From: Sycobia sp. Sy_11
Taxonomy: Eukaryota; Arthropoda; Insecta; Hymenoptera; Epichrysomallidae
Length of the DNA stretch: 64,000 nucleotides
Direction: 5' to 3'
NCBI GenBank assembly: GCA_018907035.1
Contig: JACCIC010000188.1
Location: 709,501-773,500, forward strand
Shown: positions 32,225-43,654 of the stretch, one piece after another
How the letters are laid out: each line of letters opens with the position of its first letter
Position numbering within the stretch: the first letter of the stretch is position 1
The notes under the pieces: model-generated
Told to the model about the DNA's origin: nothing
The model's database searches: none
Seen by the model: the letters and a program-made list of their open reading frames with translations, nothing else
Program-made: the position numbers and the translations under genes

Positions 32225-32710
32225 TCGATACCCCGTTGCCTCAAGACAAATTCTATAGGCAGTTGTGTATTCGGATGATAGAATGCAATTCCCAGGTGTT
32301 TTAGAACGACTTCTACAGGGAGTATCGTGTTTAGTTAGTAGAAAACGATGTTCAAGTACATCGGTATGACTTCTACGGGGAATTGCGTGTTCGGACGGTA
32401 GAAAACGATGTCCAGGTATGACGGGACGACTTCCACGGGGAACTTCATGTTCGGACAGAAAAAAACGATGTCCAGGTATGACGGGACGACTTCTATGGGC
32501 AGATTCATGTTGGGACGTTCGAATACGATATCGGGATGTTTTGGAACGACTTCTACGGGGAGTGTTAAAAAGACTTCTATAAAAAGATTCATTTTCTATC
32601 ATTTGAACACGCACAATCTCAGTAAAAGTCGTCCTGGGATACCTGGACGTCGTATTCTACCTTACCAACACAAAACTCTCTATAGCAGTCGTCCCCAGAC
32701 ATGTACTATA
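32225..32710. repeat. 60-bp minisatellite array in Helitron
   Basis: About eight units, the most regular in the window ('gaaaacgatgtccaggtatg' and 'acgggacgacttc' recur at 60-bp steps near 32400 and 32460). Frames on both strands stay open across it only because the period is 20 codons. Confidence 0.9.
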
Positions 32711-32734
32711 TTCCAAATATGATACTCTATAAAC

Positions 32735-32763
<29 letters not shown>

Positions 32764-32770
<7 letters not shown>

Positions 32771-33140
32771 AAGTATATACTCCCTTAATAAAAAATGGAA
32801 TTCTCCCGTTCGAACATACGCACGCCGATTATTTAGTTTTACAAATTTATATACAAATATTACAGCTTAAGTGAGTGTAGAAGAGTTTTGCGGATCAGAG
32901 AGGGGGAATTTCGCATTATATATACCTGAATGTATAATATAGAAACAGTAGCAATGTATCGACTATAATGGAAAGAGAAAGGTAAGCAAATAACATTGAA
33001 TATCGTTTCTTGGATTTCATGTAAATATTGTAAATAGTGTAAATATCACCATTTTATATAATATAATTTTATACGTAATAAAACTTTGATTTCAGAGCAA
33101 CCTTATGTTTGATTACTGAAAACCTTTAAAATTTAAACCC
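32764..33140 (+). repeat. Gypsy-2 5' LTR
   Basis: It begins 'tataaggaagtatatactcc' and ends 'tttaaaatttaaaccc'; the exact ends are uncertain by a few bases. It contains 'aataaaa' near 33080. The mate is at 36743-37109. Confidence 0.88.
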
Positions 33141-33203
33141 ATTATAAAACGATATTCTCGTCAAATCAATTAAAAATTAATTAAGAAAAAAAAAACAAAA
33201 ATA

Positions 33204-34093
33204 ATGGAGAAACTAAAATTCAACTTCACTATGAGAGGAACTTCAGAGGGAAAATCTAAGATTATGTGCGTAACATCAATAGAAACACCCAATAATCAAA
33301 TTTTTGAAATACTATTACAGTATCAACCAGTGAAATTACACAAGGAGCTGATTGCTACGCAAGCGTACGGTAAAATAAAAAATTCAATAACGAAAAGATA
33401 TCAAACAAGAAGTATTTGGATTAAACTAACAAAGAATCTAACATATACATACATAGATAAAGATAGAAATATACAATTCAATAACATCTATTTAGAGGTA
33501 TTACAGATTGTGAGGAGAAAACGAAAAGTAGTATTTTACGACCGCTATTAGAAAAATCATGTATTGACTGGTACCAAGGTATGGTGATTAAAGACTCAAT
33601 AGAATCTGAGTGGAATGTATGGAAAAATAGTTTTTGCAATACATTTTTCAATAAAGGTTGGAGTCCCATAAAATACGCATATACGTTTAAATATGCAACA
33701 GCTACTTTACTAGAGTACGCTATAAAAAAGGAAGAAATTCTATTATAAATCAGAAAAAATATCGATAAACGAACGCTAATTGATCTAATCGTACTTGAGT
33801 TACCAAATTACGTAGCAAATAGGATCGACAGAGATAAATTGGAAAAAACAGAAGATATCTTTAACGATGTTAGTAAATTAGAACACATGATTTACAATAA
33901 ATCATTAAATAACAAAGATAAAAATCTTAGCAACAAAGAAATTTTTGAAAAGAAACCATGCTCAATATGTAAAGAAAAAAAACAAATGATTAAAATACCA
34001 CGAAGAGGTAAACAAAGAGAAAAACAAAATAAATTTAGTTCAAGTAATGCTATGCTAGAAGTGGAATTAAGTGAAGAAGATCCAAAAAACTAG
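33204..34093 (+). pseudogene. Gypsy-2 gag
   Basis: The open start (33204-33551, 115 aa) 'MEKLKFNFTMRGTSEGKSKI' is followed after a stop by a frame with 'LIVLELPNYVANRIDRDKLE' and at 33839-34093 by a Lys-rich tail with 'KKPCSICKEKK', a partial zinc-knuckle-like motif. The order and size match an insect gypsy Gag, which forms the particle. Stops near 33550 and 33748 break it. Confidence 0.7.
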
Positions 34094-34099
34094 ATATAC

Positions 34100-34395
34100 C
34101 ACCTTTGATTGAATTGGAGGTTACATTAAACGATACAATTACAGTAAAAGATATTTATGACCCGGGATCTAATGGTAACTCTAGTGAATGCAAATCTTCT
34201 ATACATAAATAATATAAATAGGAACATAAGAAAATGGAATATTAGATCAATTAATGTTAAAAAAACAGATGGGCTGATTAAATTAAAAGCAAAAATTATT
34301 AATACAGAAAAAGGAATACATGCATTTATAATTAAAAATCATAATTTTAAACATCAACTTTTAATAGGGTTAGATTGTACAAAAAAATTTTAATT
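34100..34395 (+). pseudogene. Gypsy-2 protease
   Basis: The region reads a 'DIYDPGSN' motif near 34155 (a DTGS-type active site with Thr to Pro). An open frame at 34157-34393 with 'VTLVNANLLYINNI' and 'KHQLLIGLDC' then recalls the end of a retropepsin ('ILG.D'). A shift separates the two halves. Confidence 0.55.
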
Positions 34396-34609
34396 GATAC
34401 AAAATGAGAAATTAGAAATAAAACAAGCATATCCAGAAATAACAGATGAAGATGAAAAAGATGAGACAAAAAAAATTATGATGGAAGTCAACTTTAATGA
34501 AAATATAGACACATACAAGTTTGAAATATAAACTAGTCACTTAAATGAATATGATAAGAGACAAATAGATAATCTAATCAAGAAACATAAGACAGTATTC
34601 GCAAAAAAT

Positions 34610-35495
34610 AAATATGATACTGGAATTACAAAAGATTATGAAGCAAGAATAGATTTAATAATAGACAAAATACTGCTCTAAAAGACCATAAAGATGTACT
34701 GAAAAAGATCGAAAAGAAATAGAAGATCAAATCACAGAATTACTAAAACGAGGTATAATTGAAGAATCATACAGCTCGTTTGCAGCCTCCATAACCTTAG
34801 CATACAAAACAGAAGAACATAAAAAATGGAGGCTACGTATAGATTTTAGAAAACTGAATAAGATAGTGATATCACAATCAAAACCATTTCCTTTAATTGA
34901 TGATCTACTAACAAAAACAAGAAATTGTAAATACTTTACAACATTAGATATCAATTCGGTATTTTGGGCAATTCCGATAGATATAAAAGAATAACAGATA
35001 GATATAAAATAGGATTCATAACACAAGAGGCCACTATTAATGGATATGCCTCCCTTTTGGTTTGAAAACATCACCAGCAATTTTTCAGAGAATTTTATCT
35101 AATATTATAAGAAAAAATAAACTTTCAGAATTTACAGTTAATTATATTGATGATCTATTAATATTTTCAAGAACATTTAAAGAACACATAGAGCATATAG
35201 CGAAATTATTAAATGCAATTATAAAAAAAGGCTTCAAATTAAAATTCTTAAAATATAAATTTGCAGAAAATTCTGTAAAATACTTAGGACACATAATTAG
35301 ACATAATTTAATATTGCCGATGAAAGGTAATATGATAGCAATACAGAATTTTCCAACACCAAAAACAACAAAAAATATAAGACAATTTCTTGATAAGATC
35401 AACTTTTATCATAAATATATTCCAAATATTACAATAATTTTGAACCCTCTTCATAAACTATTAAAAAATATATCAAAAATTTATTTGGGCTGACG
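34610..35495 (+). pseudogene. Gypsy-2 reverse transcriptase
   Basis: The upstream frame (with stops) reads 'DQITELLKRGIIEESYSSFA', 'KWRLRIDFRKLNK' and 'YFTTLDINSVFWAIPID'. The open frame 35062-35493 reads 'TSPAIFQRILSNIIRKNKL', the intact catalytic box 'YIDDLLIFS', 'VKYLGHIIRHN' and 'IRQFLDKINFYHKYI'. Stops at about 34680 and 34993 and a shift near 35050 separate fingers and palm. Confidence 0.88.
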
Positions 35496-35760
35496 AATGT
35501 CAAACAGCTTTTGTTCAATTAAAACAAAAACAAAAAAAATGGCAAGGAAAAACCAGTAACTTATTTTTCAAGAAAATTAAATGAAGCTCAAAAAAGAAGA
35601 AAAACAATATACCTAGAGTGCCTAGCAGTCAAGGAAGCGATAAAGTATTGGTAACATTGGCTTTTAGGAAAATCATTCATAGTTTTTACAGACCACAAAC
35701 CTTTAGAAAATCTGAACATTAAATCACGACCAGATATGGAGAAGAGAGAATGTGGAGAAT
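35490..35760 (+). pseudogene. Gypsy-2 RNase H
   Basis: Fragments 'WADECQTAFVQLKQK', 'PVTYFSRKLNEAQKRR', 'TIYLECLAVKEAIKYW' and 'FIVFTDHKPLENLNIKSRPD' appear in order across shifts. The TDAS segment with the first Asp is deleted between the first two. Confidence 0.8.
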
Positions 35761-35764
35761 AATA

Positions 35765-36360
35765 TTAAGGAATCATGCAAACAATGTGTAATTTGTATAA
35801 AAAACAAATCCAGAGGGCAAAAAAATGGATTAATATCACATTTAGATCCATCATAACGTCCGTTTGAAATAGTTTCAATTGATATAATAGGTGGATTCGG
35901 AAGCCTTAGATCTACAAAGAAATACTCGCACCTTTTAGTGGATCATTTTACACGTTATACATATATATTAACGTCGAAAACGCAAAATGCAAAAGATTTT
36001 ATAAAAATAACACAATTAGTATCAGAAAATAATGAAATACATATGATTATAGCTGACCAATACCCCGCGATAAATTCCACAGAATTTAAGAAATATTTAG
36101 AAGATAAAATATAACATTAATATTTACAGCAAAAGATGCACCTTTCTTAAACGGACTAAATGAACGATTAAACGAAACATTAGTAACTAGAATTTGATGT
36201 AAAATTAATAAAAGAAAAAAAAGTTAACACGGACATCCATAGCTCACGAATGTGTGAAAAAATATAGTCAAACAGTACATACAGTGACAAAATTTACACC
36301 AAGTTATCTACCATCAGGAACAAATGACTCACTTATACCAGACGAACTAAAGGAATACTG
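35765..36360 (+). pseudogene. Gypsy-2 integrase
   Basis: The end of the zinc region ('CVICIKNKSRGQK') is followed by the catalytic core: 'PFEIVSIDIIGGFGSLRSTK' (first Asp), 'LVDHFTRYTYIL', 'MIIADQYPAINSTEFKKYL' (second Asp) and, after a shift, 'APFLNGLNERLNETLV' (Glu). Several stops are present. Most of the RNase H-IN connection is lost. Confidence 0.82.
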
Positions 36361-36742
36361 ACGATTTACAAAAAGATAGGAAAATAGCACTAGAAAATAG
36401 CAACAAATATCACAAATACAACAAATCGAGATATAATAAAAATAGAAAAAAACATATATTTCAAATTGGAGATTTAGTATATATAGAAAATGGAAATAAA
36501 CTTAATAAAAGAAACTGGATGAGATAAGAATTGGTTCATACCGAATTGTAAATAATATATCAGATTCAATCCACGAAATTCATATTAGATACAAAAAAAT
36601 CGAATCAAATTTATTCCATATATCAAAAATGATTCCTTTCAACAAATCCGAAACTTAGGCCCTAGACTGCCTGTGATAAGATTACTATAGTCGTAGTTTT
36701 CAATAAAAATTAATAAATTTTTATTTTTCGTGGGAAGGGAGA

Positions 36743-37109
36743 TATAAGGAAGTATATACTCCCTTAATATAAATTGTATTCTCCCGTTCGAACATACGCA
36801 CGCCGATTATTTAGTTTTACAAATTTATATACAAATATTACAGCTTAAGTGAGTGTAGAAGAGTTTTGCGGATCAGAAAGGGGGAATTTCGCATGATATA
36901 TTCCTGAATGTATAATATAGAAACAGTAGCAATGTATCGACTGTAATGGAAGGAAAAAGGTAATCAAAAAACATTGAATATCGTTTCTTTGATTTCAGGT
37001 AAATATTGTAAATAGCCCCATTTTATATAATATAATTTTATACGTAATAAAACTTTGATTTCAGAGCAACTTTATGTTTGATTACGGAAAACCTTTAAAA
37101 TTTAAACCC
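36743..37109 (+). repeat. Gypsy-2 3' LTR
   Basis: Matches the 5' LTR along its whole length, with about 20 substitutions and a shortened 'aaatag' region near 37013. It is preceded by the purine-rich tract. Confidence 0.88.
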
Positions 37110-37129
37110 TTTATTAATAGCTCAAATTT

Positions 37130-37251
37130 CAGTACGAAAAACAATTCGTCAAAATCAAGGGACGCGCGGCAACTCGCAAATAATAAAACGATCACGTGAC
37201 CGGCACGACCAAGCGTTTGAGCACGTGCACACTGACGCCACGCGAAGAGCG

Positions 37252-37260
<9 letters not shown>
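37130..37260. other. GC-richer flank with CACGTG-type sites
   Basis: Just right of gypsy-2, a short GC-richer stretch has 'atcacgtgacc' and 'gagcacgtgcac' E-boxes. It could be a regulatory or ancient promoter region, but nothing downstream supports a gene. Confidence 0.25.

Positions 37261-37301
<41 letters not shown>
37257..37301. repeat. (GA)n microsatellite
   Basis: Pure GA repeat. Confidence 0.95.
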
Positions 37302-37305
<4 letters not shown>

Positions 37306-37912
37306 AAAGAATGCTATAGTGTAGCATAAGCGAAAAAAGCATGAGGCTGTATGCAAGGAAGAAGTATAATTTGTCGTGCGTACAAATATAGTGCGTGCGA
37401 CGGCTCGAGACTTTGCATATACTATGTATATTCCAATATAAATATATATATATATGTAATTACACATTATAATTAAAATGAATTGAAAATTAGTAAATTA
37501 TGAAACCGTGCTTGTGCATTTATAATTGTTCACGTGCGCGTGAATATTTATAACGAGAGATAAATATGCGTAAATGCTTATGTACGTTAAATGTATATAA
37601 AAGCAAGCTGAAATTCGTATAAACTGAATATTTTGAATTTTTATTAATTTTTTAAAAAGGCACTCGCGCGCGTGTTCGTATTAATCATATGCATACACAT
37701 GTAATAGCGAAATATTTAATAACTATTGATTGTTAATTAATTATGAGTTAAAGTAATATGATCAGAAACGTTTTAAAAGTTGTAAGTGTGAGAACATAAT
37801 TATAGAGACAGGCAATTAGATGGAATAAGTGAGAGTGAGTGTATGTGTACTACGCAGGAAGAAAAGAGAAAGCTGCTTGTTGCATGTGTCAGACAAAGAG
37901 AGTGAGTGTGAG

Positions 37913-38140
37913 CAGAGATAATATGGGGATATCGCCGACGCTTATGGGCCAGATTGCAGTAAAAATTTTCAACTGAAAACGAGGGCCTCTGGCGGCCAAA
38001 GTGAGGTACTGGCCGTTTCGTGCGATATTCCAGATGTTGTTTTTCGAGCTCGTGCGATGGTGCGATCGAGGGGGAAGGCGACTGTCTTCGGGGCGTGCAG
38101 AGGAAAAGCTTGTCGAGACAATAGGCTGGCAGCGGTGGGT
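37913..38140 (+). repeat. Dispersed repeat family R, copy 1
   Basis: Contains 'cagagataatatgggga', 'attgcagtaaaaattttcaa', 'cgagctcgtgcgatggtgcg' and 'gagacaataggctgg'. Relatives, in order of similarity: 60150-60312 (inverted), 43305-43465 (inverted), 61315-61405 and 50285-50385. It is noncoding, and GC-richer than its surroundings. Confidence 0.7.
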
Positions 38141-38194
38141 GCAATAAAAGATGCGTAACTTATGCTGACCAAAAAGAAATTTTATTGCTACATG

Positions 38195-38198
<4 letters not shown>

Positions 38199-38261
<63 letters not shown>
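38199..38261. repeat. (TA)n microsatellite
   Basis: Pure TA repeat. Confidence 0.95.
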
Positions 38262-38265
<4 letters not shown>

Positions 38266-38269
38266 GCAG

Positions 38270-38830
38270 CAGCTAGCAAGCAGCTTGAAGTTTTGAAACC
38301 TACGACAGCTTTAAGGAAAACTGGCAAACATCAAAGCTGAGAAAATCACTTATAGCAAAGAACTACCAAATTTTTCAAGTAGTGGACTAACGCGATTTTT
38401 ATTAAAATTTTTATATATACATTTTTTAGGATTCTGATTATATATATGGTAGTAAAAATTGGTGATAATTTCAATTTTATAAAAAATCACATTAATACCC
38501 AGTGAAAATATTGTTTTTCTAACTTATCTCGTAAAATACAAAAAATTCCATTAAATGATAAACTAAAAGTTCAAAATCTCATCAAAATACATATTTTTTA
38601 ATCTATATATTTTTTCTTTAAACGTTTTTTATTAACAACAATGCGCTTCACCGTAATATTCTCATTGACCATTCTATATCCTCCGTTAGTTTGAATATAT
38701 TTTTTTGGGAACTCTTGGTACAGAAAAATGTATAGAATAAGAAATATGTTTTTTAGTGGAATTTATAAACTGTACAATAAGACTACAACTTTATATAAAC
38801 ATAATATTACTTATCTAATAACATAATTTG
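38270..38830. other. Noncoding stretch, nothing recognised
   Basis: AT-rich, no coding signal. Confidence 0.4.
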
Positions 38831-38836
38831 CGTTGC

Positions 38837-39398
38837 GCTACACACTGAAAAAAATTCCAAATGCAAATGAGTCAATTTCATAAAAGTATATTTATTGCAA
38901 TCCAACATTCATTCGAATTCTATTGAAACAAAAATATACAGCCTTAATAGGAAGGAATATTCTGCAATTCCGAAACAATCCTGTATTTGAAATGAATAGT
39001 TAAGTTTATTTAAAGAGCAAAAGTCTTTGTTACGTTGCAAATATATAAAGAATTCCAGTTTATGTAAATTAGTTATATAACAATATGTGTATTATATTTT
39101 TATATTACACGTTTTAATTCTTTCTATTTACATTATCATCTCGCGCAATTTTTTAAAGAATATTATTTACATGGTGCTACACACTGAAATCAATTCCAAA
39201 TGCAAATGAGTCAATTTCATAAAACTATATTTATTTCAATCCAACAAACATTCATTCAAATTCTATTGAAACAAAAATATACAGCTTTAATAGGAACGAA
39301 TATTCTGCAATTTCGAAACAACCGTGTATTTTAAATGAATAGTTGAGTTTATTTAATGAGCAAAAAATATTTGTTACGTTACAAATATTTTTAAATGA
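38837..39398 (+). repeat. Tandem duplication, 339-bp period
   Basis: Copy 1 (38837-39060) and copy 2 (39176-39398) share 'gctacacactgaaa', 'attccaaatgcaaatgagtc', 'tatacagc.ttaatagga' and 'gaatattctgcaatt'. About 115 bp of less similar sequence follows each copy. Confidence 0.85.
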
Positions 39399-39409
39399 TT
39401 AGAATTTCT

Positions 39410-39676
39410 AATACACCATACTTGCCTTATTCTATACTTTTGTATAAAATACATTTAAAGTATGTTTTAGTTGTGTAAGTAATTTTTAAAATTAAGATTT
39501 TTAGTGCTGAAGAGTACATGTAACTGCCTTATTAAACAGTTAAACACTCTCCATTTATTAGTATGAAGTCCTAATAATAACCCTAATTAACATTCTGATC
39601 GGGATGCCTAAAGCTTGAACGGCAGATTGTGTGCGTTGAACATTCACTATCATTGCGTTGCGTATAATACAAATAT

Positions 39677-39728
<52 letters not shown>

Positions 39729-40340
39729 CAATAAAAATGATGGAAAAATATGTAAATATAGTTAGTATTTATTGCAATATAATATATAGTGTACGTTTAC
39801 ATCGTTGAAGATTACGAAAACCACGGTCTAATAAGTTAAAATACTACAGTTGAATGTTATATTTTGTTTAAATTCTCAGATCTCATATATCAAAAAAATA
39901 TTTACTGTATTTAACTAAACATTCAGTATTTTAAATGTATAAATTACTTATTCTGAATAAATGGTTAATTAATGGTATACGAATCAACCCTTTATTTAAA
40001 TCTATAAAAATTTTTTTCAGTATAGACTTATTTCTATGACATACGTTTTACTTGGAACTAAAAAAATGTATATTTGATTTAATTTTATAATGTTTCTCTA
40101 TTGAACTAAAATAATTAAGTTGCAACAAAATATATGTACGCTTTAAAAAAATTAACTTAAAATTGAGACAATATTCATGGCCATTGTCAGCAATTGATTT
40201 ATGTTTACGAATGCAATAGATCTCGAAAAAGCTGCTAATTATAGATTGTAAACTTTTCCAAAAATTATTTGATTGCTTTTTATATTTTTGGAGTATCATA
40301 TCAGAATCCTATATAATCATATGTGACACATAACTACCTT
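39410..40340. other. Noncoding stretch with a (TA)n run
   Basis: AT-rich; a TA microsatellite lies at about 39688-39726. The piece 40040-40290 resembles 27060-27200 over strings such as 'ttgtcagcaattga.ttatg' and 'aatctataa', perhaps another old repeat. Confidence 0.35.
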
Positions 40341-40365
40341 GTATGGAGAAGACAGAGAAAAAGAG

Positions 40366-40381
40366 AGAGAGAGAGAGAGAG

Positions 40382-40438
<57 letters not shown>
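40366..40438. repeat. (GA)n microsatellite
   Basis: GA repeat with two AAA interruptions. Confidence 0.95.
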
Positions 40439-40441
<3 letters not shown>

Positions 40442-41554
40442 TGGGAATGTGAGAGCGAGAGGGGGAGGGGAGAAAAGAAAAATCCAAGGGGATTAACATG
40501 GATTACTCGATGTTGGTGGGTGTTGCCATATCATGTACCTGCATGTACCCGCGAGTGTCCTCTCTACTGTTTCGTTTCTTTCTCTCACCTGCTCTCACTG
40601 TTTATTACCTGTTCATCTGCACGCACGTTGTACGAGGCCTAGCAGGCGGTTTACCGATATACATGCAACAAATGTTGCCATCATTTTTTTTTTTTTTTTT
40701 TTTTTGTTAAATTTGCAGTAAAAAATATCCTATCATTTAATCCTGACGGTATAGAATACGTATTCAAAATTTGAAGGCGATAGAAATATTAACTTCCATT
40801 CAAGAAAAACATGATTTTCTTAAACCAAGAGAATAGATTTTCTTAAGAACAAAAATTCAGTCAAGTAAATATTTATTTAATTATAATGTTCTAATTACTT
40901 AAATTTAGCTCATCATAGTCTAAAAATAAGCATTATCATTTTCTAGAAAACGTTTCTTTCAAACAAGCTGATCAAAATTAAAATGGAATACCTGAATTTC
41001 TTAAATTTAGTAATCGTATGCCTGAACACAATACTTTTGATTCTCTAAAAAAGGCTTTACAGAATCAAACTAATGTTTTCTAGAAATTAGTATTTAATTG
41101 TTTTTATACAGTATATATAGAACAGTGTTACACAATACATATATAAATAAATATGTTCTTAATCTAAGAAAACAAAATTTTGTATCAGAAGGTTATTATA
41201 TTAAAACAAAAAAGTAATACATTGAATTCAGAAAATCTAATAGCTAGAATTTCAAATAATCTATATACTTAAATTATAGATTGATCAAATCTGTGGTCAA
41301 AGATTTTTCTGATACTATCAAAAGAACAATATTATCGAATTAATTAAATAAAAATTTTCTTAGTTTAAGAAATAGATTTTTCGAAATAATTGATTAAAAT
41401 TATATACTGCTAAAATTCTCATATAAAGTAAATATTACTTGATTCAAGAAATTTATGCGATTTTCTGTACTAAGTAAATATTTTCTTTAACCAAGTAATC
41501 GCATAAACTTTAACCAAGTTAGTAGGTACTAAAATAAAGCTTATATTTTCTCAA

Positions 41555-42112
41555 CAGCAGAACACAAATATTGGAAATTAAATGAATATTTTCTTAACTA
41601 AAGAAAATATTATCTGGAACCAATGATTTCAAATTTAAAATCAGGAAAATAAATTCTTGAATTAATTAAATATCTCCTAGATTTGTGTCAAGATTTTCTA
41701 GAAAATGGGTGAAAATATAAAGGAATTATGCATTACTTTTAAACATTTAACTTGAATTTTCATGTTTTTGAAAATAAAAACGTATTTCAAGTAATTATTG
41801 TTTTAAAAATAAGAATCAAGTTCTTCATTTTAAATTAAATTTCTTGAGTGAATTATTGAAATTCTTAATCCAAGTATACATTCACTTAATTTTGTCGGCT
41901 TGAATCAAATATCTAAATTTTTTTATTCAAAATCTTCAGTTATTGGTTCAAGAAAATAGTTTCTTTAGATAAGAAAATATTTATTTAATTTCCAATTTCA
42001 GCCACCCATTTTCTAGAGAATCTTGACAAAAATCTAGGAGATATATAATTAATCCAAGAATTTATTTTCCTGATTTTAAATTTGAAATTATTGGTTCAAG
42101 AAAATATTTTCT

Positions 42113-42117
<5 letters not shown>
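41555..42117. repeat. Large inverted repeat, AT-rich
   Basis: The arm at about 41555-41735 is answered by the inverted arm at about 41945-42117. Shared strings are 'cctagattt.tgtcaagatt' / 'aatcttgacaaaaatctagg' and 'ttttaaatttgaaatnattgg' on the complementary strands. It would fold into a hairpin of about 170 bp per arm. Confidence 0.75.

Positions 42118-42175
<58 letters not shown>
42115..42175. repeat. (TA)n microsatellite
   Basis: Pure TA repeat. Confidence 0.95.
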
Positions 42176-42176
<1 letters not shown>

Positions 42177-42282
42177 AGAAATATATTCAATTTTTGAAAA
42201 AACCATTTACTCAAAAAAATGAAATAGTTTTGTGAAAGGGTGGATTAGATCTATTTGATTATTCCTTGCCAGTTGTAAAATC

Positions 42283-42520
42283 TAATAAATATTTATTTTA
42301 TTTTATTAAACGAAGCACAAAGATTTAAATATTAAATGTAATAAATAAATAGTAAAAACTACAAAATATATATATAAATCAAAAAAATATTTTCTATTTT
42401 TGAAAAAATTATTTACATATAAGATATAAATAATTTTATTAAATGATTTATTCTTTTAAATTTAATATTTAAATATTTGTGCTTCGTTTAATAAAATCAA
42501 AAAAATGTTTATTAGTTTTT
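42283..42520. repeat. Second AT-rich inverted repeat
   Basis: 'attaaacgaagcacaaa' at about 42307-42323 is answered by 'tttgtgcttcgtttaat' at about 42476-42492. The surrounding 60 bp also match in inverted orientation. Confidence 0.75.
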
Positions 42521-42959
42521 AACAAATCGTTGGATATAATCAAATAAATATATTTCACCTTTTAATAAAGCTATTTAATTGTTCATATTGAATAGCTTTT
42601 CCAAAAATTGAATATATTTGATAAATTTGAGTATATATATAGTTTTTCAAATATTTATTTATTTAACTTTATTTTTTACGTATATGTAGTTCCGTTTAGT
42701 AAAATTCAAGAAATATTTATTACTTTTCAATAATTTATTTAGTGTAATGTAATAAATATATGTTCGCTATGCAAATAAACTTAATTGTTTGTTTCAAATA
42801 TGTGGTTTACTCTAAATTACAAAATATTCATTCATGTTAAATATGTATCTTTCTGTTTTAAACATAAATTTAAATAAATATTTGTTGTATTCTAATAACT
42901 ATTGAATTAATTTTAATAAATGCATGATATAATGTAAATAGAAAAGAAATAAAATTTAT

Positions 42960-42965
<6 letters not shown>

Positions 42966-43015
<50 letters not shown>
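42966..43015. repeat. (TA)n microsatellite
   Basis: Pure TA repeat. Confidence 0.95.
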
Positions 43016-43019
<4 letters not shown>

Positions 43020-43304
43020 CATACGTATTTTCTTAAAAATTTGGCAGCGGGGTTTAGCAAATGGGATTCATTGGTGTGGACAAAGAAATTCTTTAAGTGC
43101 GCATACGCAGGTATACCTTTTCGTAGCCTCGATCATCGCCACGCAGCGAATTAAAAATTTTAAGAAAATACGTGTGTATATAAATACATACATACACACT
43201 TACGCAGCCAGGCAAGAAAATCTATACGCACTTCAAAAATTTCGACACCAGTTAATCCCTTTCTTGCATCTATTGTTTCGGCGCCCCCCCCCCCTTCTGA
43301 ACGC

Positions 43305-43465
43305 CGTCTCTCCCTCGATCGCACCAGCTTGAAAACCAACATCTGGAATATCGCACGAACGAGGTACCGACGTTCACCGCCGCAGCGCTGAGTGTCAAAA
43401 TTTTACTGCAATGTCTAACATGGGCATCGGCGATCTTCCCTTATTATCTCTGGTGTGAGTATATG
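43305..43465 (-). repeat. Dispersed repeat family R, copy 2
   Basis: In inverted orientation to 37913-38140: 'ccctcgatcgcacca', 'aacatctggaatatcgcacg', 'ttttactgcaatgt' and 'ggcgatcttcccttattatc'. Confidence 0.65.
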
Positions 43466-43591
43466 CGCGCGCGCCAGCGTCAGTGAGTATATGAATATAG
43501 TGCTATACGCGCGCGGATAGAACAAAGACAATATGCGCCGCTATACTCTAGCACTGGAGAATATAGGCACGTGCGTCCTTAGGTTTGCAAG

Positions 43592-43592
<1 letters not shown>

Positions 43593-43645
<53 letters not shown>
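43593..43645. repeat. (TA)n microsatellite
   Basis: Pure TA repeat. Confidence 0.95.
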
Positions 43646-43648
<3 letters not shown>

Positions 43649-43654
43649 TATAAT

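Larger units (their letters stand above)
32764..37109 (+). mobile_element. Ty3/gypsy LTR retrotransposon (gypsy-2)
   Basis: Two long direct terminal repeats bound gag, protease, RT, RNase H and integrase remnants on the plus strand. A purine tract 'gtgggaagggaga' lies directly before the 3' LTR. There is no env gene. By eye the LTRs differ at roughly 20 positions plus a small indel, so the insertion is not recent. Confidence 0.9.

Noticed and set aside
32180..32614. 144-codon minus-strand frame with 20-residue repeats
   Set aside because: The open frame is explained by the 60-bp minisatellite period; frames are open on both strands in the same place and there is no start context or domain.
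32764..37109. Target-site duplication for gypsy-2
   Set aside because: The left flank is a TA run but the right flank after 37109 does not repeat it; no duplication can be claimed.
37082..37467. Frames with Ser-Leu or Arg-Glu repeats
   Set aside because: They come from GA/TC microsatellites; also 40317-40642, 46536-46740 and 51406-51891. No conserved flanking domain.
37800..38172. Minus-strand frames of 114 and 67 codons
   Set aside because: They lie on family R repeat sequence, and the other R copies do not preserve the frames.
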